This document shows positions 17,777-26,187 of a DNA stretch of 64,000 bases, in pieces. Each line of letters opens with the position of its first letter. Position 1 is the first letter of the stretch. Origin of the DNA: JAUYQR01 sp050632395. GTDB lineage: Bacteria; Pseudomonadota; Alphaproteobacteria; Rhodobacterales; Rhodobacteraceae. The stretch is taken from contig NZ_CP192600.1 of the NCBI RefSeq assembly GCF_050632395.1, positions 1,550,001 to 1,614,000 of the forward strand, in the 5' to 3' direction. The position numbers and the translations under genes are program-made. The notes under the pieces are model-generated. The model saw nothing but the letters and a program-made list of their open reading frames with translations. It was not told the DNA's origin and ran no database searches.

Positions 17777-18904
17777 ATGACCCGCCCCGCCCTTACCCCC
17801 ATCGCCGATCCTCTCGCGCAGCCCGGAACCCCGCAGCCGGCGCGGCTGAAGGTCTCCGGCCTGACGCGGGTGTTTGGTGGGCAGAAGGTCGTTGACTCGG
17901 TGTCGCTGGAGGTGGCGGCGGGGCAGGTGACGTGCCTGCTTGGTCCCTCGGGATGCGGCAAATCCACCACGCTGCGGATGATCGCCGGCGTGGAACACGC
18001 CGATGCCGGCGAAGTGGCGATCGAAGGCCGCACCGTCGCAGCCCCCGGTCTGCACCTGCCACCCGAGGCGCGGTCGGTCGGCCTGATGTTTCAGGATTTC
18101 GCACTGTTCCCGCATCTGACAGTGGCCGAGAACGTCGGCTTCGGCCTGCGCATCGACAAGGCTGCAAAGGCGGCCCGGGTGGGAGAGTTGCTGGAGCGGG
18201 TCAGCCTGACCGGTTTTGGCCAGAAGCACCCACACCAATTGTCGGGCGGTGAACAGCAGCGCGTGGCGCTGGCGCGCGCCCTTGCCCCGCGCCCGCGCGT
18301 GATGCTGATGGATGAACCGTTTTCCGGCCTCGACAACCGCCTGCGCGACGGCATCCGCGACACCACGCTTGACCTTCTGAAAGAGGAAGGCACCGGGGTT
18401 CTTCTGGTGACGCATGAGCCAGACGAGGCGATGCGGATGGCGGATGAAATTGCCCTGATGCGCGCGGGTCGCATCGTGCAGCACGGCGCGCCCTACAACG
18501 TCTACAACGCGCCGGTTGACCGGGCAGCGGCGGCCTTCTTCAGCGATATCAACGTGATCCGCGGTGTTTCTCGCGGGGCGCTGACCGATACTCCGTTCGG
18601 CGCGTTCCTGACCCCTGGCCATGCCGACGGGGCCGAGGTGGAAATCGTGATCCGCCCGCAGCATCTGTCGATCGACTTTGACCGGGGCGGGCGCGGCCCG
18701 AACCCGACGCCGCTGGAGGGCACGCCCGCGCGCGGCACGGTGCTGCGCAGCCGGTATCTTGGCCGCGAGAGTCTGGTCGATTTCGCGATGGACTACGAAG
18801 GAGCCAAGCTGACCGCATCTGTGCCCGGCGTGTTCCTGCCAAAACCCGGCACGCACCTGTGGTTGATGATCCGCCGCGACCGCTGCTTCGTGTTCGGCGT
18901 CTAG
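17777..18904 (+). CDS. orphan ABC transporter ATPase (FbpC/PotA-type with TOBE)
   Basis: Importer ATPase of the iron(III)/spermidine/2-aminoethylphosphonate class. Walker A GPSGCGKSTT (about 56-65), signature LSGGEQQRVALARAL, Walker B VMLMDEPFSGLDN, and a C-terminal TOBE-like region with VEIVIRPQHLSI are all present; 375 residues. No permease or binding-protein gene is adjacent: the upstream 245 bp hold no gene that I can support. It must serve a transporter encoded elsewhere or be a remnant of a larger operon. Its stop codon shares a CTAG with the convergent regulator gene. Confidence 0.88.
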   Translation: MTRPALTPIADPLAQPGTPQPARLKVSGLTRVFGGQKVVDSVSLEVAAGQVTCLLGPSGCGKSTTLRMIAGVEHADAGEVAIEGRTVAAPGLHLPPEARSVGLMFQDFALFPHLTVAENVGFGLRIDKAAKAARVGELLERVSLTGFGQKHPHQLSGGEQQRVALARALAPRPRVMLMDEPFSGLDNRLRDGIRDTTLDLLKEEGTGVLLVTHEPDEAMRMADEIALMRAGRIVQHGAPYNVYNAPVDRAAAAFFSDINVIRGVSRGALTDTPFGAFLTPGHADGAEVEIVIRPQHLSIDFDRGGRGPNPTPLEGTPARGTVLRSRYLGRESLVDFAMDYEGAKLTASVPGVFLPKPGTHLWLMIRRDRCFVFGV

Positions 18905-19260
18905 CCGTCCTTTTCGGTGTCGATCCCGGCCTGCGGCAGCAGGGTTGCGATCTTGACGAGCAGGCTCCGCGCCGCCCGCGCCCGTGGGTTCGCGCCGATG
19001 CCCACATGCCGCAAACCTTCGACCAGTGCCTCAAGTTCGTCCGGTGTCAGCATCGTCGGCGGCAGCATCAGGGGCGAGCGCAGGATGTAGCCAAGCCCCC
19101 GCTCGCCCTCGACCGGCAGGCCGGTTGCCGACATCATCGTCATGTCGCGCCAGATCGTGCGGGTCGAAACCCCAAGTGCGGCGGCAAGCTCGCCCGCCGT
19201 ATGCAGGCGCCCGTCGCGCAGAATCTGTACGATGTCGTAAAGGCGGGCGTCGCGTTTCAT
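18901..19260 (-). CDS. short HTH (YafY/DeoR-like, HTH_11) transcriptional regulator
   Basis: 119 residues. The N-terminal winged helix YDIVQILRDGRLHTAGELAA...VSTRTIWRDMTMM with a wing GYILR is the HTH_11 fold found at the front of WYL-type YafY regulators. The protein stops after the segment LTPDELEALVEGLR, so the ligand-sensing WYL domain is missing or truncated. A perfect 8-bp-arm palindrome lies 38 bp upstream of its start, suggesting autoregulation. The 3' end overlaps the ABC ATPase gene by four bases. Confidence 0.85.
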   Translation of the reverse strand: MKRDARLYDIVQILRDGRLHTAGELAAALGVSTRTIWRDMTMMSATGLPVEGERGLGYILRSPLMLPPTMLTPDELEALVEGLRHVGIGANPRARAARSLLVKIATLLPQAGIDTEKDG

Positions 19261-19297
19261 CCACTGTCCTGACGTTCGGGGCAGGATTACCCCGGCT

Positions 19298-19319
19298 TAC
19301 TGACAAAATACTGTCAGTA
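19298..19319. promoter_or_regulatory. palindromic operator, TACTGACA-N6-TGTCAGTA
   Basis: Perfect 8-bp arms around a 6-bp AT-rich spacer (AAATAC). It is located between the divergent HTH regulator gene (start 19260) and tatA (start 19432). The position fits an operator for the neighbouring HTH protein; binding is inferred, not shown. Confidence 0.7.
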
Positions 19320-19431
19320 GACTGCCGCGCGCAAGTCGCTTGGGTCTTGGACACAGGTGCCCATCGGACATATTGAGAGGCTAAATCAGGATGGAGTCCC
19401 GCCAGTTGCGGGCCATTACAGGAGAAGACAC

Positions 19432-19638
19432 ATGCATGCTCCCGGACCTATGCAGCTTTTGCTGATCGCCATCGTCCTTCTCGTGCTGTTCGGCCGCGGC
19501 AAGATCGCCGGAATGATGGGCGAAGTCGGCAAAGGCATCACTGCCTTCAAGAAGGGCATCAAAGAGGGCAACGAAGAGATCGAGAAAGCCGCCTCCGAGA
19601 CCGCCAAGGACGTCAGCCCCGAGAAGGACAAGGCCTGA
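19432..19638 (+). CDS. tatA: Sec-independent translocase subunit TatA
   Basis: 68 residues: an N-terminal membrane helix (MQLLLIAIVLLVLFG), the FGRGKIAGMMGEVGKGI hinge and amphipathic helix, and a charged tail. TatA forms the pore for folded twin-arginine substrates. I chose ATG 19432 because GGAGAAG lies 5 bp upstream; the frame is open earlier without conservation. tatB starts 27 bp after its stop. Confidence 0.95.
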   Translation: MHAPGPMQLLLIAIVLLVLFGRGKIAGMMGEVGKGITAFKKGIKEGNEEIEKAASETAKDVSPEKDKA

Positions 19639-19665
19639 TCGGTCTGATCCTGCGGGAGTAGGAAG

Positions 19666-20247
19666 ATGGACTTCAGTTGGTCCGAGATGTTGCTGGTCGG
19701 GGTCGTCGCGTTGATCGTGATCGGCCCCAAAGACCTTCCCGGCATGTTCCGCGAACTGGGCCGAATAACGGCCAAGCTTCGCACGATGGGGCGCGAGTTC
19801 AGCCGTGCGATGGAACAGGCGGCCAAGGAATCGGGTGTCAAGGAAGCAACCGACGGGTTGAAGACGCTGACCAACCCGGCCGGTGCTGGCCTTGACGCGG
19901 TGAAATCCGCCGCCGACCGGTTCGAGAAGTGGGATCCGCTGAAGCCGAAGCCGACGACACCGCCGGCGGCGGCGGCAGCTGCAGCTCCGGCAGCAGCCGC
20001 AGCGTCTGCTCCGGTAGCCGAAGCGGTAGCGCCGAAGGTGGAAACAACCCCGACGATGGGTCCGGCTACCGCCGAGCTTGCCCGCAAGCAGGCGGCCCGC
20101 AAGGCCGTGGTGGCAGAGGCGGCGGCGAAGTTGCGGGCGGTTGAGGCCGGCGTAGCCGAGCCTGTGGTGGCCGAGGTCGCTGCCGCGCCGAAGAAGCCCG
20201 GTCGGGTTCGCAAGAAGGCCGACAAGCCCGCAGGGGAAGCGACATGA
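19666..20247 (+). CDS. tatB: Sec-independent translocase subunit TatB
   Basis: 193 residues. The N-terminal helix MDFSWSEMLLVGVVALIVIGPKDLPGMFRELGR has the TatB Glu and GPKDLP hinge, followed by a long amphipathic helix and an Ala/Pro-rich tail (about residues 105-125 nearly all Ala). TatB forms the receptor complex with TatC. It overlaps tatC by four bases (ATGA). Confidence 0.95.
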   Translation: MDFSWSEMLLVGVVALIVIGPKDLPGMFRELGRITAKLRTMGREFSRAMEQAAKESGVKEATDGLKTLTNPAGAGLDAVKSAADRFEKWDPLKPKPTTPPAAAAAAAPAAAAASAPVAEAVAPKVETTPTMGPATAELARKQAARKAVVAEAAAKLRAVEAGVAEPVVAEVAAAPKKPGRVRKKADKPAGEAT

Positions 20248-21155
20248 GCACGAACGACACCATCGAAGACAGCTCTGCCCCCTTGGTGGAACACCTGGCC
20301 GAGCTGCGCAACCGACTGATCTGGTCGGTCTGCGCGTTCCTTGTCGGGATGGTGCTGTGCTTCATCGTGGCCGACCCGATCCTTGATTTCATGCTGCGGC
20401 CGATCGAAAAAGCGATGCGCGCCCTTGGCAACCCGAACCCGGTGATGCAGTACACCGCGCCGCAGGAATACTTCTTTACCTTGATGCACATCGCGATGGT
20501 GGGCGGGCTGATGGTCAGCTTTCCGGTCATCGCCTACCAGCTGTGGCGGTTCGTGGCGCCGGGCCTTTATCGCAGCGAGAAGCAGGCGTTCCTGCCGTTC
20601 CTGATCGCCTCGCCGGTTCTGTTCATCGTCGGCGCAGGCTTTGCGCATTTCGTCGTGACGCCGATGGCGATGCAGTTCTTCCTTGGCTATGCCGACAGCG
20701 CCTCGGTGCTGACCGCGCTTTTGCCGGGTTTCGGTGCGGTTCCGGGCGATGCGCTGACCGCCCCGGCGCCGTCCGAGGGCATCGACATCGTCTTTCAGGG
20801 CAAGGTCAACGAAACGCTGGACATCAGCCTTAAGCTGATCATGGCTTTCGGTCTTTGCTTCCAGCTGCCCGTCCTTCTGACCCTGATGGGCAAGGCGGGG
20901 CTTGCCACCTCGGTTGGTCTGGCGAAGATGCGGCGCTATGCCATCGTCATCATCCTGTTCGTCGCCGCACTGGTAACGCCGCCCGATATCATGAGCCAAC
21001 TGATCCTCTTCGCCGCGGTATATCCGCTGTATGAGGTGTCGATCTTCCTGATCCGCCGGATCGAAAAGCGGCGCGAGGCTGAACTGCGGGCCGAAGGCCT
21101 GTGGGTCGATATCGAGGATGACGACGAAACTCCGGCAGGCACCGACAAGGCATGA
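20244..21155 (+). CDS. tatC: Sec-independent translocase subunit TatC
   Basis: 303 residues with six membrane segments. It recognises twin-arginine signals. The N-terminal LVEHLAELRNRLIWS and the later PFLIASPVLFIVGAGFAHFVV segment are typical. The periplasmic loop between TM3 and TM4 (about residues 150-195) is longer than in E. coli, with PAPSEGIDIVFQGKVNET. The stop overlaps the next gene by four bases. Confidence 0.96.
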   Translation: MSTNDTIEDSSAPLVEHLAELRNRLIWSVCAFLVGMVLCFIVADPILDFMLRPIEKAMRALGNPNPVMQYTAPQEYFFTLMHIAMVGGLMVSFPVIAYQLWRFVAPGLYRSEKQAFLPFLIASPVLFIVGAGFAHFVVTPMAMQFFLGYADSASVLTALLPGFGAVPGDALTAPAPSEGIDIVFQGKVNETLDISLKLIMAFGLCFQLPVLLTLMGKAGLATSVGLAKMRRYAIVIILFVAALVTPPDIMSQLILFAAVYPLYEVSIFLIRRIEKRREAELRAEGLWVDIEDDDETPAGTDKA

Positions 21156-21988
21156 CCGACGCGCTGGACCGGATCGCTGCGGCGCTGGAGCGTCTGGCCC
21201 CCGCGCCGATGCCTGCGCCTGATTTCGGCGCCGACGCCTACGCCTGGCACACCGCGCCAGACCGGCTGGAACCGGTGGCAAAGGTCGCGCGGGTGGATAT
21301 CGGCCTTCTGGTCGGCGTCAACCGTTCGCGCGATACGCTGCTGGAGAACACCCGCCACTTCGCCCGCGGCCTGCCAGCCAACAACGCGCTTCTCTGGGGA
21401 GCGCGCGGCATGGGAAAATCAAGCCTTGTCAAGGCTGTGCACGCACAAATTCGCGCGGAAGGCCTGCCACTGAAGATCGTCGAGCTTAGCCGCGAAGACC
21501 TGCCTTCGGTGCAGCGCCTGCTGGCGCACTTGCGCGCCGCGCCGTACCGCTTCATCCTGTTCTGCGATGACCTTTCGTTCAGCCATGACGACCAGCACTA
21601 CAAATCGCTGAAGGCGGTGCTTGACGGCGGCATCGAAGGCCGGCCCGAGAACGTGCTCTTTTACGCCACCTCGAACCGTCGCCACCTGATGCCCCGCGAG
21701 ATGATCGAAAACGAGCGGTCCACCGCCATCACCCCCGGAGAGGCGGTGGAGGAGAAGGTCTCGCTGTCAGACCGTTTCGGCCTTTGGCTGGGCTTCCATC
21801 CCTGCACGCAGGACGAATACCTTGCGATGATCGACGGTTATTGCGCGGCTCATGGCGTCAGCGTCCAGCCCGACCGCCTGCGGGCCGAGGCGATCGAATG
21901 GCAGGCGACGCGCGGCTCTCGTTCTGGGCGGGTGGCGTGGCAGTACTTCTGCGATCTTGCAGCGCGCGAAGGCGTCCGCCTGGACTGA
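21152..21988 (+). CDS. DUF815-type AAA ATPase
   Basis: 278 residues. Walker A GARGMGKSS (83-91), Walker B RFILFCDDLSF, and a sensor-like VLFYATSNRRHLMP correspond to the DUF815 family (ATP-binding proteins of unknown role). It is coupled to tatC by a four-base overlap; the linkage to tat recurs in this bacterial group as far as I recall. The substrate or partner is unknown. Confidence 0.85.
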   Translation: MTDALDRIAAALERLAPAPMPAPDFGADAYAWHTAPDRLEPVAKVARVDIGLLVGVNRSRDTLLENTRHFARGLPANNALLWGARGMGKSSLVKAVHAQIRAEGLPLKIVELSREDLPSVQRLLAHLRAAPYRFILFCDDLSFSHDDQHYKSLKAVLDGGIEGRPENVLFYATSNRRHLMPREMIENERSTAITPGEAVEEKVSLSDRFGLWLGFHPCTQDEYLAMIDGYCAAHGVSVQPDRLRAEAIEWQATRGSRSGRVAWQYFCDLAAREGVRLD

Positions 21989-22083
21989 GCGGGAACATTC
22001 GCGCTGATGCCGCGTTGCCCTGCGAACCGGGCAGTTTTGGCGCAGGGTTTGCAACCGGACAGTCGATGGTCTAGGGCTTTTGC

Positions 22084-23358
22084 ATGGTTTCGGAAATTTT
22101 GCTGCTCCTCGCGTTGATCGTGCTGAATGGCGTTCTTGCCATGTCAGAACTTGCGATCGTCTCGGCCCGCCCCGGCCGCTTGAAGCCGTTGGAAGAGCGT
22201 AGCCGGGGCGCCGCAATGGCGCTGCGCCTTGCCGAACATCCCGGTCGGTTCCTGTCCACCGTGCAGATCGGCATCACGATGGTGGGCGTTCTGTCCGGCG
22301 CGCTGTCGGGTGCCACACTTGGCCTGCGCCTGCAAACCTGGCTTATCGCGCGCGGGATGGATGCCGAATGGGCCGCCACGCTTGGCGTCGGGGGCGTGGT
22401 GCTGGCCATCACCTATGTCTCGCTTATCGTCGGCGAACTGGTCCCCAAACAACTTGCGCTGCGCAACCCCGAGGCGGTGGCGATCCGCGTTGCCCCGGCG
22501 ATGACCGTGCTTTCCATCGTCTCCGCCCCAGTTGTCTGGTTCCTTGACCGGTCCGGCAAAGCGATTCTCTGGCTTATTGGCGCCCGTGGGGCCGGGTCAT
22601 CGAAGGTCACCGAAGAAGAGGTCCACGTCCTGCTGACCGAAGCAGCCGAAGGCGGCGTGCTGGAAGAGGAAGAGCGCGAGATGATGGCCGGCGTGATGCG
22701 CCTTGGCGACCGCACCGCCCGCGCCCTGATGACACCCCGGCACGAGGTCGACATGCTGCCGCTTGAGGCGACAGGTGCCGAAGCCGTGGCCGCGATCCGC
22801 CGCATTGCCCGGCCCCGGATGCCCGTCACCGATGCCGCTGGTGACGTGGTGGGCATCGTGCTTCTGGCAGACGCGTTTCAGGTCGTCTCGCGCCGCGAGA
22901 CGCTGGACCTGAAATCCCTGATGCGCGAGGTGCCGGTGGTCAGCGACCGCGCCGATGCGCTGGATGTGCTGGAAATCGTGCAGGCCACCGAACACCACAT
23001 CGCGCTGGTCTACGACGAATACGGCCACTTCGAAGGCATCATAACCTCGGGTGACATCCTTGATGCGATCACCGGTGCCGAGGCGTCGTCCGAAGCGGGC
23101 GAACCGGCCATCGTGGAACGCGCCGACCGCAGCCTTCTGGTCGCCGGCTGGATGCCTGCCGACGAGTTTTGCGACCGGCTTGGCCTGTCGCGCGATCTGG
23201 CGGGCGATTACGATACCGTCGCAGGCATCGTGCTGCATCAACTTGGCCGGATGCCCGAACTGGGCGACCTGACCGAAGCCGGTGGCTACCGGTTTGAAGT
23301 GATCGACCTTGATGGTCGCCGGATCGACAAGGTTCTGGTCAGCCGCATCGACGGCTGA
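22084..23358 (+). CDS. CNNM/CorC-type membrane protein with CBS domains
   Basis: 424 residues: a DUF21 membrane domain (about 1-190; GVLAMSELAIVSARPGRL, GITMVGVLSGALSGATLG), a CBS pair (about 205-330; PRHEVDMLP, LVYDEYGHFEGIITSGDILDA) and a CorC_HlyC C-terminal domain (about 345-420; DTVAGIVLHQLGRMPE). These proteins are annotated as haemolysin-like and act in Mg/Co ion transport or efflux. The 95-bp gap upstream suggests its own promoter. Confidence 0.92.
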   Translation: MVSEILLLLALIVLNGVLAMSELAIVSARPGRLKPLEERSRGAAMALRLAEHPGRFLSTVQIGITMVGVLSGALSGATLGLRLQTWLIARGMDAEWAATLGVGGVVLAITYVSLIVGELVPKQLALRNPEAVAIRVAPAMTVLSIVSAPVVWFLDRSGKAILWLIGARGAGSSKVTEEEVHVLLTEAAEGGVLEEEEREMMAGVMRLGDRTARALMTPRHEVDMLPLEATGAEAVAAIRRIARPRMPVTDAAGDVVGIVLLADAFQVVSRRETLDLKSLMREVPVVSDRADALDVLEIVQATEHHIALVYDEYGHFEGIITSGDILDAITGAEASSEAGEPAIVERADRSLLVAGWMPADEFCDRLGLSRDLAGDYDTVAGIVLHQLGRMPELGDLTEAGGYRFEVIDLDGRRIDKVLVSRIDG

Positions 23359-23365
23359 CCCTGCG

Positions 23366-24517
23366 TCACTGCAGGAACGTCATCGGATCAAGGCTGTCGA
23401 CGCCCTTCCTTACCTCGAAGTGCAGGAAGGCCGGGTCGCCCGGACGGATCACCGCGATCGATTGCCCGCGTTTGACTTTGTCGCCTTTCTTCACCTTCAG
23501 CGCATCGACCCCGGCGTAAACCGTGAGCAGGTTGTCGGCATGGCGGATCACCACGATCGGCACCTGATTGGTGTCCTTGGTGATGGCCGCCACGGTGCCG
23601 TCTGCGGCGGCCTTGACCGGCGAGCCGGGGGCCGCGGCGATGTCGATGCCCTGGTTTTTCTTCTTGTCGTAGCCGCGGATGATCTTGCCGGCGGCCGGCA
23701 TTGCCAGCGCCGACGCATCGCTGCGCTGGGCACCAAGGTCGGGCGAAGGAGGCGTGGCCTTGGCCGGTGCCGCCGCCACTTCGGTCTTTTCGTCCGGCAG
23801 CGGTTTGGCGGCTGATGGCGGTGTCGGGGTAGGCGATCCCTGTCCCGGTGGGGTCGGGACCGGCTCCAACACCGGGGCGGGGCCGGTGACGACCGGAATG
23901 ATCAGCGTCTGGCCCTCGCGCACTGCAAGGTCGCTGCCAAGCCCGTTCCAGTCGGCCAGCGCCTTGGCCGACACGTTATAGGTGCGTGCGATGGTGAAGG
24001 CCGTCTCGCCGCGCGCAACGCGGTGGCGCAGCGGTTCGGCACCCGCAGGCGCGGCAGCCGGTGCCGTCGCCGAAGGGCCGACCTGGTCCAGCGCCGTTGT
24101 CGCAATCGAGGTGATGTCCACAGCGCCGGTGCCGCCGATCATCGCCGGTTGCGGTGCAGCCGCCACACGCTGCGGCAAAAGCAGGAGTTCACCGTCGCGC
24201 AACGGATCGGTCGGCCGCAGCGCGTTGGTCTGCGCCAGTTGTTCGGGATTGACGCCAAGCCGCATGGCCACCGCCGCGACCGTATCGCCGCGCCGCGCCT
24301 TGACCAATTGGTATCCGGGATAGGACAGGATGCCGTTCGCGTCGGGCATCGGGGCCGCCGCCGTCGCCTGACGCGCCTCGTCGGATGTGTTGCCCGCGCC
24401 GTTGCGCAGATCCCAGTCCAGCGTGTCGACCGGAACGCAGGCCGTCAGCGCCGCAAGGCTGACCCCCAGAACCAGTGCGGCCCGCGACCGCATGGGGAAA
24501 CCCGAAAACTGCATCAT
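23366..24517 (-). CDS. NlpD-like LysM/M23 lipoprotein (degenerate peptidase)
   Basis: Envelope lipoprotein that likely activates cell-wall amidases at division. The signal sequence ends in the lipobox LAALTAC. Two LysM domains follow (VKARRGDTVAAVAMRLGVN and HRVARGETAFTIARTYNVS). After a Pro-rich linker comes an M23 domain, NQGIDIAAAPGSPVKAAADG to AFLHFEVRKG. The first zinc His is Asn and the YAH His is Gly, so it is catalytically degenerate, like E. coli NlpD. I prefer ATG 24517, preceded by GAGG; ATG 24538 is also open. It lies downstream of surE-pcm, the classic nlpD neighbours. Confidence 0.9.
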   Translation of the reverse strand: MMQFSGFPMRSRAALVLGVSLAALTACVPVDTLDWDLRNGAGNTSDEARQATAAAPMPDANGILSYPGYQLVKARRGDTVAAVAMRLGVNPEQLAQTNALRPTDPLRDGELLLLPQRVAAAPQPAMIGGTGAVDITSIATTALDQVGPSATAPAAAPAGAEPLRHRVARGETAFTIARTYNVSAKALADWNGLGSDLAVREGQTLIIPVVTGPAPVLEPVPTPPGQGSPTPTPPSAAKPLPDEKTEVAAAPAKATPPSPDLGAQRSDASALAMPAAGKIIRGYDKKKNQGIDIAAAPGSPVKAAADGTVAAITKDTNQVPIVVIRHADNLLTVYAGVDALKVKKGDKVKRGQSIAVIRPGDPAFLHFEVRKGVDSLDPMTFLQ

Positions 24518-24570
24518 GAACCGCCTCACGCCTGACATGCCCGGGTTGACCCGGTTTTCTGCCCGATACT

Positions 24571-25248
24571 CTACTCTGACCCGAGCCCTTCGACCAGAGG
24601 CACGAAGCGCACCGGGCGAAGTTCCTCATAGTCGAAACCGCGTTCGGTGCGGGTGACCTTGATCAGGCTTTGCACCGCGTCCGATTGACCCACCGGCAGC
24701 ACCATGATGCCACCCAGCTTCAACTGCGCCAGTAGCGGGCCGGGCGGATCTTCCGCCGCCGCCGTCACAAGTATGCGGTCGAACGGCGCCTGATCCGGCA
24801 GCCCGAATGACCCGTCCGCCGTGATCGTGGTGATGTTGTTCAGCTTCAGTTGGCGAAAAAGCTCCGCCGCCTCCTGCGTCAGCCGCCGGTAGCGGTCGAC
24901 GGTGTAGACCCGCCGCGCCAGTTCCGACAGGATCGCCGCCTGATAACCCGACCCGGTGCCAACCTCGAGCACGGTATCGCGCGCGCTGATGTTCAGCGCC
25001 TGCGTCATCAGCCCCACCACCGACGGCTGGCTGATCGTCTGGCCGCAGGCGATGGGCAGGGGCATGTCCTCATAGGCGCGGGCGGCGAACAGGCCCTTCA
25101 CGAACAGGCCGCGGTCGACGCGTTCCATCGCGGTCAGCACGCGTGCGTCTGTCACTCCACGCGAGCGCAAGGCAAACAGGAACCGCATCTTGCGCTCGGC
25201 CGGGTCGCCGGCCGGATCGTCGTCCTGCCCCGGCCCGCCCTGGTTCAT
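24571..25248 (-). CDS. pcm: protein-L-isoaspartate O-methyltransferase
   Basis: Repairs isoaspartyl damage using S-adenosylmethionine. In the 225 residues the family motif CGQTISQPSVVGLMTQAL precedes the SAM-binding loop VLEVGTGSGYQAAIL (about residues 94-108). Post-motif I VYTVDRYRRL and FDRILVTAAAEDPP are intact. It starts inside the surE stop (four-base overlap) and is read after surE, as in many proteobacteria. Confidence 0.95.
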   Translation of the reverse strand: MNQGGPGQDDDPAGDPAERKMRFLFALRSRGVTDARVLTAMERVDRGLFVKGLFAARAYEDMPLPIACGQTISQPSVVGLMTQALNISARDTVLEVGTGSGYQAAILSELARRVYTVDRYRRLTQEAAELFRQLKLNNITTITADGSFGLPDQAPFDRILVTAAAEDPPGPLLAQLKLGGIMVLPVGQSDAVQSLIKVTRTERGFDYEELRPVRFVPLVEGLGSE

Positions 25249-26030
25249 CCCAGACGCCCCGCCAGATCGTCCAGAAGGTCATGCGCCGTGAGGTCGGCCC
25301 GCATCGGCGTGATCGCGATATATCCCTCAAGGTTTACTGCCGCGTCCGAGCCGGGCAGGGTGGGCGTCTGCTGCGGCGCGCCCTTGATCCAGAGAAACTT
25401 TTTGCCGGATGGCGAATGGTGCGGTTCCACCCCAAAGGCGGTGTCGCGGCGAAAACCTTGCGGCGCCACCTTCATCCCCAGCGTACCGGCCGCCGTGCGG
25501 GGCGGAAAGTTGACGTTGTAGAAGATGCGGTAATCGTCGGTCGTCCAGATGCCCCGGTCCAGAAGTGCACGCACCACGGCAGTGCCATGCTGCCGAGCGC
25601 TTTCGAAAGGGTCGACAATGCTGTCATTGTCCGGCCCGAAAAACTGCGACAGGGCAATCGCCGGCACGCCCTGCAACGCCGCCTCCATCGCCCCGCCGAT
25701 GGTGCCGGAATAAAGCACGTTCTCGGCCGCGTTGTTGCCCCGGTTCACCCCTGACAGCACCAGATCGGGCCTGGCCCCCTGCAACACATCATAGATCGCG
25801 GCCAGCACGCAGTCGGCCGGGCTGCCCTCGGTTGCAAACCGCCGCTCCGCAAGCTTGGCGATCAGCATCGGGTGGGTGTAGCTGATGCAATGCCCGACCC
25901 CCGACTGCTCGAACGCAGGGGCCACCGTCCACACCTCGCCTCCCGGCCCGGCGATCGCCGTTGCGATTTCGGTCAGGACCTCAAGCCCCGGGGCGTTGAT
26001 GCCATCGTCGTTGGTGATCAGGATGCGCAT
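25245..26030 (-). CDS. surE: 5'-nucleotidase / survival protein SurE
   Basis: Metal-dependent phosphatase active on nucleoside monophosphates. The 261 residues begin MRILITNDDGINAPGLEVL, the metal-binding DD motif, and contain VLSGVNRGNNAAENVLYSGT and the third ligand region ALSQFFG. Length and both motifs match SurE. It is the first gene of the surE-pcm-nlpD-like set on the minus strand; the 157-bp gap to the divergent ABC gene should hold both promoters. Confidence 0.96.
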   Translation of the reverse strand: MRILITNDDGINAPGLEVLTEIATAIAGPGGEVWTVAPAFEQSGVGHCISYTHPMLIAKLAERRFATEGSPADCVLAAIYDVLQGARPDLVLSGVNRGNNAAENVLYSGTIGGAMEAALQGVPAIALSQFFGPDNDSIVDPFESARQHGTAVVRALLDRGIWTTDDYRIFYNVNFPPRTAAGTLGMKVAPQGFRRDTAFGVEPHHSPSGKKFLWIKGAPQQTPTLPGSDAAVNLEGYIAITPMRADLTAHDLLDDLAGRLG

Positions 26031-26187
26031 GAAATGTTCCCAAGGGTAGGCCCCTGATTAGACGACCCGCCTCCGCCCTTCAAGCCGGGATGGGCCGGTC
26101 CGATGCGGCGTTCCGCCTTGTTCGTAACGTAACGCTTGCCAGCGCACGGTTTGCACGATTTGATGGTCCCAACCATTGTGGGGAAGC

